Part shown: positions 1 through 15,300 of the stretch, piece by piece | Numbering within the stretch: position 1 is the first letter of the stretch | Layout of the letters: every line of letters starts with the position of its first letter | Source: Owenia fusiformis | Lineage: Eukaryota > Annelida > Polychaeta > Sabellida > Oweniidae | Assembly: GCA_903813345.2 (NCBI GenBank) | Contig: CAIIXF020000011.1 | Span: 11,998,842 to 12,062,841, forward strand | DNA length: 64,000 bases | Direction: 5' to 3' | Notes under the pieces: model-generated | What the model was told of the DNA's origin: nothing | Databases searched by the model: none | What the model saw: only the letters and a program-made list of their open reading frames with translations | Made by a program: the position numbers and the translations under genes

Positions 1-324
1 TGACACTGGCAAACGTTTCAGTGTGAAGCTGATACAGTGACATACTTTAAACTTGGCAACTTTATTCAAATCTAATTGAAATATGGCATACTATAAACAG
101 GACCAGAGATAACTTAAAGGCAGGACCTTGTTCATCAGCATTTTTCAAAACCCAAAGATAGCTACAAGATGTGCAGTTTCTATCATACAACAATAGAATA
201 TGTCTCTAATGACAACTAGACTTCACTACACACTACACTACACTCTACAACATCTGTGATTTTTTCATCAAATTGTGACGGTGAATATTTTAGATAAAAG
301 ATGGCACTGGACCAGTGGACCTAC

Positions 325-3300
325 CTGCGGGTGCTGACCTCTAGGAGGAACAACTGGTGGGGGCATCATTAAACCGCCACTGTTACCTGGAGAAAGATGC
401 AAATCAATCAACATTTATTAACTATTGAGTATTCATGATTATGAAACCTCTTTAATATTGAGTCATGTCCTCCCTATGATTTTTTCTCAAGCACATGCAA
501 ATTATTCTCATTTCAGTTATTCAAAATGTTTCTCTAATTTAAAGTGCAAATTGATTTTCAAGTGATTGCATGCCCATTTTCAAAATCTCAGTTAGGTATG
601 GAACTTGCTTGCTGAGGGTGCTGGAGCTGATGACTAGCTGTATCAACAATACAGGGTATTTCATATGTATGCACCCCCCTCTAAACTCAAACATGTAGCA
701 TTTCAATCATTTTGTTCCTTATGGGATGTTACATAGGATTGGAAAGTTTCAGAATCCAGGGGTGTCACTGACAAAAGATATAATGTATCAAACATTGTGG
801 GTATGGGTCATTTAGATGGCAATTTCTGGTGATTTTTAGGACAATTTCAAGGACAAATTTAGTTTCCGTATTGCACATTTCTAGCTATTGTCACCATGGC
901 AGAGCTCATTCGACATGTCTGTGGCAGTTATGCACAAAGATATATAGACAGGATTCATGCAGTGGCTTATAGGGAGGTCAGGGACCATTGAACCACCTTT
1001 ATCACTAAAATTGGGAAGCAGACAAAGTGAACAGATCACTGGACTGGCTTAAAAATCCTTACAAAACTGCTTATAAATGACCCCCTACCCACATATTTTG
1101 ATGGATTGTATCTTTTTTCAGGGACACCTCCAGATTCTGACACTTTCCAATCCTCTTTAACTTTTCATGAAGAACAAAATGATATATAACTTGATAGGGT
1201 GGCAATGCTACATGTATGAGTTTAGAGGGGGGTGCATACATATATGAAACACCCTGTATACAAACAAAACAGAACTATAGACTCTAAATGACATTAAATA
1301 GACCCGTCATATGGTCGATACAAATTATGTTTATATGAATGCTATAATTCTATAAATACTTACTTGGACTTATATTAGTCATTAAGTTAGGTTTTATATT
1401 TCCAGCTATTTACGTATGAAATGAATGCAGCATGAGAAAAGAAAAACAACAATGTTACGTTTAAGTTAATGGATTTTCGCAATATTTATGCGATAGCATA
1501 TACATATGATCAAATCTGTAATCTGATTGGTGTAAAATATAATACGTATCCATCATTGAACCAATCAGGTAACACAATAGTTATTCAAAAATTATGCATT
1601 AGGTACCTGTAGAAGGCGGAGAAGATTCATGCTTTAGAATGAAAAATAGATAATAAAAGAGAAAACTCGAACTGAATCATGAAATCGAAACAAAAAAGAA
1701 AATCTATGAACATATCCTCATGATATGATTACTATACAACCTACAAATAGATTCTGCATGACTTTTAGTAAAATCATCTCGAGAATATAAATGAACTAAT
1801 GAATTTACTCGCATTCCTTTACAATTTTCAAGAGATCTTACTGCATACTAATCTAACTATGATCATAAAATAGTCCAAAAATCAGAATGTCGTGTAAACT
1901 GCACCATTTACAGATTTTAATATGAAACCTATCAGGAAATACCAAAGCTTGAAACAGTTATGGTATTATGAATTCATCTCATAGATTTCAATTCTTCAAG
2001 AGTTTTTAAAGCTTTGGTATGATTAGAAAAGAAAGATGGTTTGCAGAACAAAAGTACATCAATAGTGTTTAAAGTTACAGGGTACTTTTAGAATTTTATT
2101 TTTAGATATTTAGCAGCCGTGTCACTTTTATCTCTCATAAATTCATCTATTTTCCATTCTTTTTTCATTTCAAAACCAAACTCATTAACCATGACATTTC
2201 TCCAGGGTATATACCAACCTTGTTGTAAAATATCATTAGCATCAAGAGATGAGCTCCTGGAATGACCATGGGGTCTGGGGGGTGGGGTAGGTGCACTATG
2301 GTCCGACCCCTCACCCCCTAGATTTTCTTGAGAACCTACGAGTGACAGGTCGCTCCCCTTATTGACTATAGGGGGAGGTAGGAGAATAGCTTCTGTGTTT
2401 GAATTAGCAGCTACAAGCGAAAAATAAAGAAAAAGAAAAACTATACAACTATGAAATAATAAAAACATGGTGTCAGGCAAATGCATGGGTAGTGTCCAAG
2501 ATTTATAGCCCACCGATTTGGCCATCATACTGGTATTATACTGTGTTCCAACATTCGGATACTACCCATGATAATGCATGTTCTACTGGAAATTAGGTTC
2601 AAATCTATTCTATAGTACTAACAGCACACCAGAACACCCTGACAACGTAAAGTCAGTCGACACCGTTGTCACAAATGGCAGCAATAAGTTTGTATTCGTT
2701 TCGATTTTCATTAACTGCATGTTTAATAGAGCACCTAGATTAAATTCCTTTGGTACGACAATCAATCAAAGTGTCTTTCTACTCATTGTATGGCGTTCTA
2801 CCTTCAAATTAAAGCCTTCAATTTTACTGATGAAAATATCACACGGGACAATGGATACTGTATAAATGACAACGGTAACATTATCTAGAAAGACAACAGT
2901 AATGCGTCTAGTTCCCGTTGTCTTTCTCCTATGTTCCAGTGTAATATATCCACCATTCAAATCTTTTGTCACATCTTACAATGCATCATTGACCCTGTTC
3001 ATTGATGATATGGAAGACAATGGTAACTGACCTTACAGTTGTCAGGGTGTTCCCATGTGAACGAGGAGTTGGCATATTTCTCAGATACGGCATTAAAAAA
3101 ATAAAAAATAAAAACAAAACAAAAATCTAATAATAAATATTATAAAAGTGCAAACTGAAAATTACATGATAGCAGGGTAGTCAAATTAAGCAATAGACTT
3201 CCATTAAAAACACTTGGAATGTTATACTACATGTAGTTTATAGTGTAGCAATGGAGATGAAATGAAAGAAAGGTGGCTGGCTACTTGTTATAATTTGACT

Positions 3301-6300
3301 GCCCTGGCCTTTCTAGTGTGGGGATAAATTTGGCAATAGGGGGGTTAAGCTTCATATTTTAAGAGAACATGTAGATGAATATGTAAAGTAAAACCCTCTA
3401 TGGATTAATCCTTGTTTTTGTCATATTGATGTACGTACGTACGGACGAACGGAGGTGTCCCCAATATCCCTCGGGATAAAAATTGAGTGCATTCTTCATG
3501 AAATAAAAACTAAGAGACAGCAGGTATAGCCATGCACATCAGCATCTGAGCCTCATCGGGTTTAAATTACAATTGGTCACTTGAGAGAGTAAAAGTTTTT
3601 TTAAGAAAAAATTTAATTCTGAACTTTGGAGCCTGCAGATGGTCAGGTGACCAGTCAAAAACTAATGCCTATAGGTAAAGTTTGCTAATGAAGGTAAGCT
3701 AGAAAGTGGGGCAGGTGACTGTTGCTCAAACAACGATGCGTTATCCAAGCAACTGTGTTTTGCTCAAGCAACTGTGCATGGTTATCACCTCCTTGATTTA
3801 AGCCAACATATTTCCTTTACTTGGCAAAAGTCAAGAATGTGGCAAAATATTGGGGTGAATGGAAATCAAATCAAATCTTACTTGTTGTCAATACTCAAAT
3901 CAACTCCTATAGTGACAGTGAGATTTTGGAACTGACCCAGAAGAATAGCACGTTTTATTCAAATGAAATCTGTTGAAATATAGAAAGCTGGACAGACAAG
4001 TAATAATTCAATAAGCTAACCATTCACCACGTGAGACAAAAATGACTGAACATACATGATGAAATATGGGACTTGCTCATAAGCCTACAGGGTGGGCCAA
4101 AAAAAGATATTAAAAATGTTTCAAAATATTTTGGACCACCCAGGGTGCATTTATATCTATCTAATCGCTATGAATCAGTTTAAATAAATATAAACTTTAA
4201 AAAGTTCTACCTGAGTGAGCTTTTTTAGGTGTCGGTCTAGGCCGGCTTTGTAGTGGCGTATTTAGCCCAAGTGACGCTCCACCAGAGGTCGCTGCCTCAC
4301 TTGCTTCTAGTTCAATAAGAGATTCGGTATTTTGTATTGTATATGATCGCTGTTTCCTTGGACTGGTTAAATCTGGTTGTTGAGAGGGGGGTTGTTGTTG
4401 GGTTGCTGCCTGCTGTTGGGCTGCATCATATGATATGGGCTCTAGAATAATTGGAAGACAAGTAATATGTTAGTATATCATGGTCTGCTGTTGGACTGCA
4501 TCATATGATATGGGCTCTAGAATAATTGGAGGACATGTAACATGTTAGTATATCATGGTCTGCTGTTGGACTGCATCATATGATATGGGCTCTAGAATAA
4601 TTGGAGGACATGGAACATGTTAGTATATCATGGTCTGCTGTTGGACTGCATCATATGATATGGGCTCTAGAATAATTGGAGGACATGGAACATGTTAGTA
4701 AGTATATCATGGGATAAACAACTAAATGGCTTAGTTTATCATGAAATATAGACCTCACTGTATCAAATGAATTACAACACATCTTTCTATGGATATAAAA
4801 CACCCAAGTTGTATACAACCTCATAAAAATCTTTGCACCAAAGGTGTATAAACTATAAAACCTCATAAAAATCATCTTTCTTTTCTTTAAGGAAGCAAGA
4901 CAAGGATACAGAATGTCAAAATATTTAAATGTCTTACCCGATACTGTTCTATCTCTAGTGGCGCCATCTGCTGGTATGGCTTGCCCATCAGGTGACATCC
5001 TCAGTGCAACAGGATGGGCAATTTCCTGATGCAGAGACAGCTTTATTGAAAACAGTTAATAGTTTTAAAAAATGAACAAATCGTATAAGGAGGGCAGTTC
5101 AACTAGCTTTTTCATGATTTGATTGCAAATATAATATTCTTGGCACATTTACATGCACAATGTAACCACCTGCAATTTGTTACAGATGCAAACCGCTGAA
5201 CATCAACTTCTGAATGCTAAACACCAACTTCAGAACACCATCCATAAAAAAAGTTGGGAGACTATAACAATGTCACCACTTGTGATGGTGACATAAATCT
5301 TGTGGTTGTGACATAAAACTTGTGGTGGTGACATAAAACCACATTTCAGATATGATATCATGAATATTTATCTAATAGAAATATCACTGAATTATCCTAA
5401 ATAATCTACAAAGTCCTTTTATCATACATTACATATACACTACTTACTGGATCTGGTTGTATGGGTCTAAAGTCAAAGTTGACTGGCTTACATCCTGGTG
5501 AGCTAACACTGCTACTTGCAGGGCTGTCAATGGGGTATGTCACTGTGGGGACCCACTGGAATTAACATTAACATAAACTTCAAGCAATAGGAAACAGAGG
5601 AGAGGAGGGTGGCTGAGATTTGTCTTGTCACATAGTTGGCAGGTGGAAAAGTGCCCAGATAGCTCATGAATTGCAACATCTTGGTAATCTTTGCTGTAAT
5701 GGTGAAGAAACATAGCATACTGTGTTTACAGGTGCCTGTGTTTAAATAAAACTTTCATGAAATTATTGACAAAATTTTTATGACCATATTATTAAAGAAT
5801 CTTTGAGAAACCTTAGAAATATTTGAGGGTAACAATGGAGCAATATCTCATACCATATTTGCTGGTGGAGTTGTGGGAGTGGTTCACTTAATGGTACTTA
5901 ATTAAATTATGAACAAGGCACATGATGTAATAATGAAAATAGCAATATAGCTTACCATATTTGCTGGTGGAGTTGTGGGAGTGGTGCGCTTTATGGTACT
6001 TAATTAAATTATGAACAAGGCACATGATGTAATAATAAAAATAGCAATATAGCTTACCATATTTGCTGGTGGAGTTGTGGGAGTGGTGCGCTTAATAGTA
6101 CTTAATTAAATTATGAACAAGGCACATGATGTAATAATAAAAATATAGCAATATAGCTTACCATATTTGCAGGTGGAGTTGTGGGAGTGGTGCGCTTAAT
6201 GGTACTAAATTAAATTATGAACAAGGCACATGATGTAATAATAAAAATAGCAATATAGCTTACCATATTTGCAGGTGGAGTTGTGGGAGTGGTGCGCTTA

Positions 6301-9300
6301 ATGGTACTAAATTAAATTATGAACAAGGCACATGATGTAATAATAAAAATAGCAATATAGCTTACCATATTTGCAGGTGGAGTTGTGGGAGTGGTGCGCT
6401 TAATGGTACTAAATTAAATTATGAACAAGGCACATGATGTAATAATGAAAAAATAGCAATATAGCTTACCATATTTGCAGGTGGAGTTGTGGGAGTGGTG
6501 CGCTTAATGGTACTAAATTAAATTATGAACAAGGCACATGATGTAATAATGAAAAATAGCAATATAGCTTACCATATTTGCAGGTGGAGTTGTGGGAGTG
6601 GTTCACTTTATGGTACTTAATTTAATTATGAACAAGGCACATGATGTAATAATAAAAATATAGCAATATAGCTTACCATATTTGCAGGTGGAGTTGTGGG
6701 AGTGGTGCGCTTAATAGTACTTAATTAAATTATGAACAAGGCATATGATGTAATAATAAAAATAGCAATATAGCTTACCATATTTGCAGGTGGAGTTGTG
6801 GGAGTGGTGCGCTTAATAGTACTTAATTAAATTATGAACAAGGCACATGATGTAATAATAAAAATAGCAATATAGCTTACCATATTTGCTGGTGGAGTTG
6901 TGGGAGTGGTGCGCTTAATAGTACTTAATTAAATTATGAACAAGGCACATGATGTAATAATAAAAATATAGCAATATAGCTTACCATATTTGCTGGTGGA
7001 GTTGTGGGAGTGGTGCGCTTAATAGTACTTAATTAAATTATGAACAAGGCACATGATGTAATAATAAAAATAGCAATATAGCCTACCATATTTGCTGGTG
7101 GAGTTGTGGGAGTGGTGCGCTTTATGGTACTTAATTAAATTATGAACAAGGCACATGATGTAATAATGAAAAAATAGCAATATAGCTTACCATATTTGCT
7201 GGTGGAGTTGTGGGAGTGGTGCGCTTAATGGTACTTAATTAAATTATGAACAAGGCACATGATGTAATAATAAAAATAGCAATATAGCTTACCATATTTG
7301 CTGGTGGAGTTGTGGGAGTGGTGCGCTTTATGGTACTTAATTAAATTATGAACAAGGCACATGATGTAATAATAAAAATAGCAATATAGCTTACCATATT
7401 TGCAGGTGGAGTTGTGGGAGTGGTGCGCTTAATGGTACTTAATTAAATTATGAACAAGGCACATGATGTAATAATAAAAATAGCAATATAGCTTACCATA
7501 TTTGCTGGTGGAGTTGTGGGAGTGGTGCGCTTTATGGTACTTAATTAAATTATGAACAAGGCACATGATGTAATAATAAAAATAGCAATATAGCTTACCA
7601 TATTTGCTGGTGGAGTTGTGGGAGTGGTGCGCTTAATGGTACTTAATTAAATTATGAACAAGGCACATGATGTAATAATGAAAAAATAGCAATATAGCTT
7701 ACCATATTTGCAGGTGGAGTTGTGGGAGTGGTGCGCTTAATGGTACTTAATTAAATTATGAACAAGGCACATGATGTAATAATAAAAATATAGCAATATA
7801 GCTAACCATATTTGCAGGTGGAGTTGTGGGAGTGGTGCGCTTTATGGTACTTAATTAAATTATGAACAAGGCACATGATGTAATAATAAAAATAGCAATA
7901 TAGCTTACCATATTTGCAGGTGGAGTTGTGGGAGTGGTGCGCTTAATGGTACTAAATTAAATTATGAACAAGGCACATGATGTAATAATAAAAATAGCAA
8001 TATAGCTTACCATATTTGCAGGTGGAGTTGTGGGAGTGGTGCGCTTAATAGTACTTAATTAAATTATGAACAAGGCACATGATGTAATAATAAAAATAGC
8101 AATATAGCTTACCATATTTGCAGGTGGAGTTGTGGGAGTGGTGCGCTTAATGGTACTAAATTAAATTATGAACAAGGCACATGATGTAATAATGAAAAAA
8201 TAGCAATATAGCTTACCATATTTGCTGGTGGAGTTGTGGGAGTGATGCGCTTAATAGTACTTAATTAAATTATGAACAAGGCACATGATGTAATAATAAA
8301 AATAGCAATATAGCTTACCATATTTGCAGGTGGAGTTGTGGGAGTGGTGCGCTTAATGGTACTAAATTAAATTATGAACAAGGCACATGATGTAATAATG
8401 AAAAAATAGCAATATAGCTTACCATATTTGCAGGTGGAGTTGTGGGAGTGGTGCGCTTAATGGTACTAAATTAAATTATGAACAAGGCACATGATGTAAT
8501 AATAAAAATAGCAATATAGCTTACCATATTTGCAGGTGGAGTTGTGGGAGTGGTGCGCTTTATGGTACTTAATTAAATTATGAACAAGGCACATGATGTA
8601 ATAATAAAAATAGCAATATAGCTTACCATATTTGCTGGTGGAGTTGTGGGAGTGGTGCGCTTTATGGTACTTAATTAAATTATGAACAAGGCACATGATG
8701 TAATAATAAAAATAGCAATATAGCTTACCATATTTGCAGGTGGAGTTGTGGGAGTGGTGCGCTTTATGGTACTTAATTAAATTATGAACAAGGCACATGA
8801 TGTAATAATAAAAATATAGCAATATAGCTTACCATATTTGCAGGTGGAGTTGTGGGAGTGGTGCGCTTTATGGTACTTAATTAAATTATGAACAAGGCAC
8901 ATGATGTAATAATGAAAAAATAGCAATATAGCTTACCATATTTGCTGGTGGAGTTGTGGGAGTGGTGCGCTTAATAGTACTTAATTAAATTATGAACAAG
9001 GCACATGATGTAATAATGAAAAAATAGCAATATAGCTTACCATATTTGCTGGTGGAGTTGTGGGAGTGGTTCACTTAATGGTACTTAATTAAATTATGAA
9101 CAAGGCACATGATGTAATAATGAAAAAATAGCAATATAGCTTACCATATTTGCAGGTGGAGTTGTGGGAGTGGTGCGCTTAATAGTACTTAATTAAATTA
9201 TGAACAAGGCATATGATGTAATAATAAAAATAGCAATATAGCTTACCATATTTGCAGGTGGAGTTGTGGGAGTGGTGCGCTTAATGGTACTAAATTAAAT

Positions 9301-12300
9301 TATGAACAAGGCACATGATGTAATAATGAAAAATAGCAATATAGCTTACCATATTTGCAGGTGGAGTTGTGGGAGTGGTGCGCTTAATAGTACTTAATTA
9401 AATTATGAACAAGGCACATGATGTAATAATAAAAATAGCAATATAGCTTACCATATTTGCAGGTGGAGTTGTGGGAGTGGTTCACTTAATGGTACTTAAT
9501 TAAATTATGAACAAGGCACATGATGTAATAATGAAAATAGCAATATAGCTTACCATATTTGCAGGTGGAGTTGTGGGAGTGGTGCGCTTAATGGTACTTA
9601 ATTAAATTATGAACAAGGCACATGATGTAATAATGAAAATAGCAATATAGCTTACCATATTTGCAGGTGGAGTTGTGGGAGTGGTGCGCTTAATGGTACT
9701 AAATTAAATTATGAACAAGGCACATGATGTAATAATAAAAATAGCAATATAGCTTACCATATTTGCAGGTGGAGTTGTGGGAGTGGTGCGCTTAATAGTA
9801 CTTAATTAAATTATGAACAAGGCACATGATGTAATAATAAAAATAGCAATATAGCTTACCATATTTGCAGGTGGAGTTGTGGGAGTGGTGCGCTTAATGG
9901 TACTAAATTAAATTATGAACAAGGCACATGATGTAATAATAAAAATATAGCAATATAGCTTACCATATTTGCAGGTGGAGTTGTGGGAGTGGTGCGCTTA
10001 ATGGTACTTAATTAAATTATGAACAAGGCACATGATGTAATAATAAAAATAGCAATATAGCTTACCATATTTGCAGGTGGAGTTGTGGGAGTGGTGCGCT
10101 TAATAGTACTTAATTAAATTATGAACAAGGCACATGATGTAATAATAAAAATAGCAATATAGCTTACCATATTTGCAGGTGGAGTTGTGGGAGTGGTGCG
10201 CTTAATGGTACTAAATTAAATTATGAACAAGGCACATGATGTAATAATAAAAATATAGCAATATAGCTTACCATATTTGCTGGTGGAGTTGTGGGAGTGG
10301 TGCGCTTAATGGTACTTAATTAAATTTTGAACAAGGCACATGATGTAATAATAAAAATATAGCAATATAGCTTACCATATTTGCAGGTGGAGTTGTGGGA
10401 GTGGTGCGCTTAATGGTACTTAATTAAATTATGAACAAGGCACATGATGTAATTGTAAAAATATAGCAATATAGCTTACCATATTTGCAGGTGGAGTTGT
10501 GGGAGTGGTGCGCTTAATGGTACTTAATTAAATTATGAACAAGGCACATGATGTAATAATCAAAAAAATAGCAATATAACCTACCATATTTGCAGGTGGA
10601 GTTGTGGGAGTGGTGCGCTTAATGGTACTTAATTAAATTATGAACAAGGCACATGATGTAATAATGAAAAAAATAGCAATATAGCTTACCATATTTGCTG
10701 GTGGAGTTGTGGGAGTGGTTCACTTAATGGTACTTAATTAAATTATGAACAAGGCACATGATGTAATAATGAAAAAATAGCAATATAGCTTACCATATTT
10801 GCAGGTGGAGTTGTGGGAGTGGTGCGCTTAATGGTACTTAATTAAATTATGAACAAGGCACATGATGTAATAATAAAAATAGCAATATAGCTTACCATAT
10901 TTGCAGGTGGAGTTGTGGGAGTGGTGCGCTTAATGGTACTAAATTAAATTATGAACAAGGCACATGATGTAATAATAAAAATAGCAATATAGCTTACCAT
11001 ATTTGCAGGTGGAGTTGTGGGAGTGGTGCGCTTAATAGTACTTAATTAAATTATGAACAAGGCACATGATGTAATAATGAAAAAATAGCAATATAGCTTA
11101 CCATATTTGCAGGTGGAGTTGTGGGAGTGGTTCACTTAATGGTACTTAATTAAATTATGAACAAGGCACATGATGTAATAATAAAAATAGCAATATAGCT
11201 TACCATATTTGCAGGTGGAGTTGTGGGAGTGGTGCGCTTAATAGTACTTAATTAAATTATGAACAAGGCACATGATGTAATAATAAAAATAGCAATATAG
11301 CTTACCATATTTGCAGGTGGAGTTGTGGGAGTGGTGCGCTTAATGGTACTTAATTAAATTATGAACAAGGCACATGATGTAATAATAAAAATAGCAATAT
11401 AGCTTACCATATTTGCAGGTGGAGTTGTGGGAGTGGTGCGCTTAATGGTACTTCCAGGTGGTAGGTCAGCAGCAAATGGCTCATCTGAAGCTGTAACACA
11501 CATTTAATTAAATTTGGATATCAAAGTGGACACTGCACCAATTGAAAATGATTCTAATGGATGACAAACTACGGTGGTTCATGTGAGGAGAATCAGATAT
11601 TTAGGATTTTTGGTTCCATATACATACATAGTTTTTTCATCAAGAAAAAATACATTTTATCATAAGACTCAATTATTTACATATAATTCTGTTTATTCAA
11701 AATATGCACCATAGGCAATAAAAACATAAAATAAAACATATGCGCATAGCACACGTTTGCCAATAAACTCACCAGTCAATGGTATGTAAGGAATAAGGGA
11801 AGGTGGAAGATGGTCTGGAAGCTCGATGTCATTCCGTCGTAACACAACCAGGTGCATAGCTGCAAAGAATTCCTCCAATGACAATGCACCATCTTTGTTT
11901 ACATCGGCTAGATTCCTGAAAAAAATTCAAAATATATTCAATCATAGGGTCTCTAACACGTCAGGAGCTTACGCGTCTCGGGCTCACACGCCTCAAACTC
12001 ACGACCTCACTGTTACGACACAGCACCTAGCTTGGCTTATTCAGCACTCAAAATAGCTGGGCAACTCAACAACCCATTTGTGCATTGAACATATTTCATG
12101 TGATGGCAATAGTGTTCCCTTCAGACAGGTGTAATACATTTATAAACTCTCCACTAACTTACCATATTTTTGATAATTCTTGCACAGGCAGTTTTGATTT
12201 TTCAAAAAAGTCTTTAGCATCAGCACCTGAAATGAGATTAACAGGAGTCAATATTTTTGCAATTAAATCATATATGAATGTAGCACATTCTAGAGGGAAG

Positions 12301-15300
12301 CTATTCAGACTTGAAGTGGAATAAAAGTCAATAGTCTCATGGGGAGTCAGTACTATGCAATGTTTTATTAAGTCTATATGGAGGCAACAGCTTACCCCCT
12401 TAATGTAAGGGTTGTCTTTCAACAGATCCTTAGTCAAGGGATTATCTCTATTATAAAATGTAGATAAAGTTGAGGTCTTACAGAAGTTTAGTACATTTGT
12501 AGATTCACAGAAAGGCCTTAAATTCATCAGATACTAACCAGAAATGACTCCATTCAAGTCAGATTGCATCGTTTTAAACTGATTTGTATAATATTCCCGC
12601 TGTTCATCAGTAATACTCCAGACGTCATCTTGTGATGACGTGTCAGAACTGATAGATGAAGTATCCTGCTGGTCGGAAGATGACTGGAAACGCATCCATT
12701 CTTCATTTTCAGGGTTCATGGGATCCTTCTCCACATGTCCATTGGAATCATTAGATATCAAACCTGAAATAGTTTTAATTTTGCTATACAGTATACACTA
12801 TGCTAGGGTTTGCAAAAGAGTAATTTTGGTGAGTAGTGTTGGTTCCTTCTGACATTCTTTTGGTAGCAAATCTGAGAACTTCAAGATCATGTGCGCCATA
12901 ACTGTTTGTCGATAAAAGGGGAGGGAGTGGAAAGACGAGAATATTAGTATAGTATATACTATTTGTTCAATCTGTATGTATACTGGGGATTTATAATCTT
13001 GAGCCTTAAGAAAAATAGCAGCATTTCTTCATTGTGAACAATTACAAGAAAATACAAAAAAACACCTAGCTGTCGAGATCACTGACAACTCAGTCTGACC
13101 TCAACCAGTAAATTTATTCCCTAAATGGGAAAGTGGGAATCAGTTGTTTATCCAAATTACTTTTTATTTGGATAAACCACATACACTGTACATCTCTAAA
13201 GCCATACCTCTGCTATCATCTTCAAAAGATGCCCATCCTTTATCTGGAAGTTTCCCACTGCTGCCATTTTGTATCACATGACTAGTTGGTGCTGCCACCT
13301 TGGGAGAAGATCTTGGACTACTTTGTTGTAAGGTTGGTGATTGAGTCCCATGATGAGGGGATTCAACTTTTCTTTGGTGCTGAAAATCATTGTATTGAGA
13401 AAACGTAACATTATAATTTACAATGTGCAAAACATTGACATATATCCTCCCTTACAATATTTCTACTATGGGCTTCCATCATTCTAGGAATAATTGTTCA
13501 TAGAATTCAAATATGGATAGGGCGGCAGAAACAAAATGATAGTATTTCTTCTGTAAAAGTAATCAAATGAAGGATCAGACTCAATATTTTCCCCTCTTTG
13601 TGATTAAAGCTTCCAGATGTTGAACATGGCATTAATCTCAATACTTAATGAACGTGAGCATTTTACCCCTTTCCAAGTTATTTTTCTATTAAACTGACAC
13701 TTTGAAACTTGATCTAGTGATCACATTGTATTTAAATTGACACATCCTCAATTTACCTTGCATAAGATGACTGACATATCTATCTTACCTGTATTATAGT
13801 TACTGGCACTTGTGGAGCTACTTGTGTAGGTTGAAGAGGTGTATCACCGAGGGCCATGGTTTTGGCTGCCACTGGCCTCTGCCCAGACATACCTCGTACA
13901 TGCTGTTTGGTGGGGGGAGGGGGTAAACCACCCGATGGTGGTGCAGACACCAAATTACTGAAAACAAATAATGTTTGACACTGCATTACAATTGTTGATT
14001 TTGTCATCATACATGTATATACATGTACATTGTATTCTGTTTCAACTAATACACTAAAACCTAATAATTTGTCTATTTTTGATGCTCTTTTAATTTAAAA
14101 AGGATATAAGGCTAATATCATCATCCAACACCCTTGTTTATTATGCCTGCCATCATATTTTATAAGTTTCATATAATTGCTTTTAACGATTTTCTTTTAG
14201 CTTCATGGAAATCCTAATAACACAGCTCACACAGCTCTGTTGATAGTTGATACCTTTGCTCTATGACTAGTCTTTTGAAGGTTAATATGCAGAATTAGAA
14301 TGAAGCCCAAGTATTGTGTGATGATAAGCCCAAAACCTGTTAGAGAAAAAGCACATGCAGACTGTCTCATATGACAACTTAGGCCCATAGACAGTTTGCC
14401 AAGGGGGAGGGTTCACTAACACTTTTCAAAAATTTCTAGGGATTTGACAACTTTGGCCCCAAATCACTTGACAAGTGCTCAGAATGGTGAAAACTGCATG
14501 ATTTGGAAAATATAAAACACCTCCAAATACCATAAGGTTCACCACATACAAAACACCTCCCAATATCATAAGGTTCACCACATGTAAAACACCTCCCAAT
14601 ATCATAAGGTTCACCACATGTAAAATATCTCCAAATAGCATGAGGTTCACCACATGAAAAACATCTCCCAACACCATAGGGGTCACCACAGATAAAAACA
14701 CATCCCAATATCATGAGATTCATCACATATAAAACATCTCCCAATATCATGAGGTTCACCACATGAAAAACACCTCCCAATACCATAGGGTTCACCACAT
14801 ATAAACACCTCCCAATACCATAGAGTTCACCACTCATAAAACACCTCTCAATACCATATGGTTCACCACATATAAATTACCTCCCAATACCATATGATTC
14901 ACCACATATAAAACACCTCCCAAAACCATATGATATGGTTCATCAAATATAAAATACCTCCAAATATCATAATGTTCACCACATGTAAAACACCTCCTGG
15001 TACCACATGTAAAACACCTCCCAGTACCACATGTAAAACACCTTCCATAACCACATGTAAAACACCTCCCAATAACACATGTAAACACCTCCCATTAACA
15101 CATGTAAAACATCTCCCAATACCACATGTAAAACACATCTCAGCATGGAACATTTCTGAACATGTCAACAGTTTTCAAACGAGCCATTGATTAAATGTTA
15201 ATACAACCCCTACCCTCTCTTAATCTCTCTGCAAATAATATCTGGATATTACATAAACAATTTTGGCCAGTATGAACGTAGACAGATTTTAATCTGCAAG

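Noticed and set aside
8466-8822. 118-residue minus-strand ORF with three repeats of a 34-residue block
   Set aside because: It arises where several consecutive array units happen to be exactly 102 bp, so the frame stays open. It spans the donor and intron parts of the unit, not the exon frame.
5871-11455. CRISPR-like appearance of regularly spaced repeats
   Set aside because: The whole unit is repeated, with no unique spacers, and it lies in an animal gene intron.
14426-15190. Several Cys/Gly/Val-rich ORFs on both strands
   Set aside because: All are translations of the 36-bp minisatellite in a REPS1 intron. No start context or splice structure is shared with a gene.
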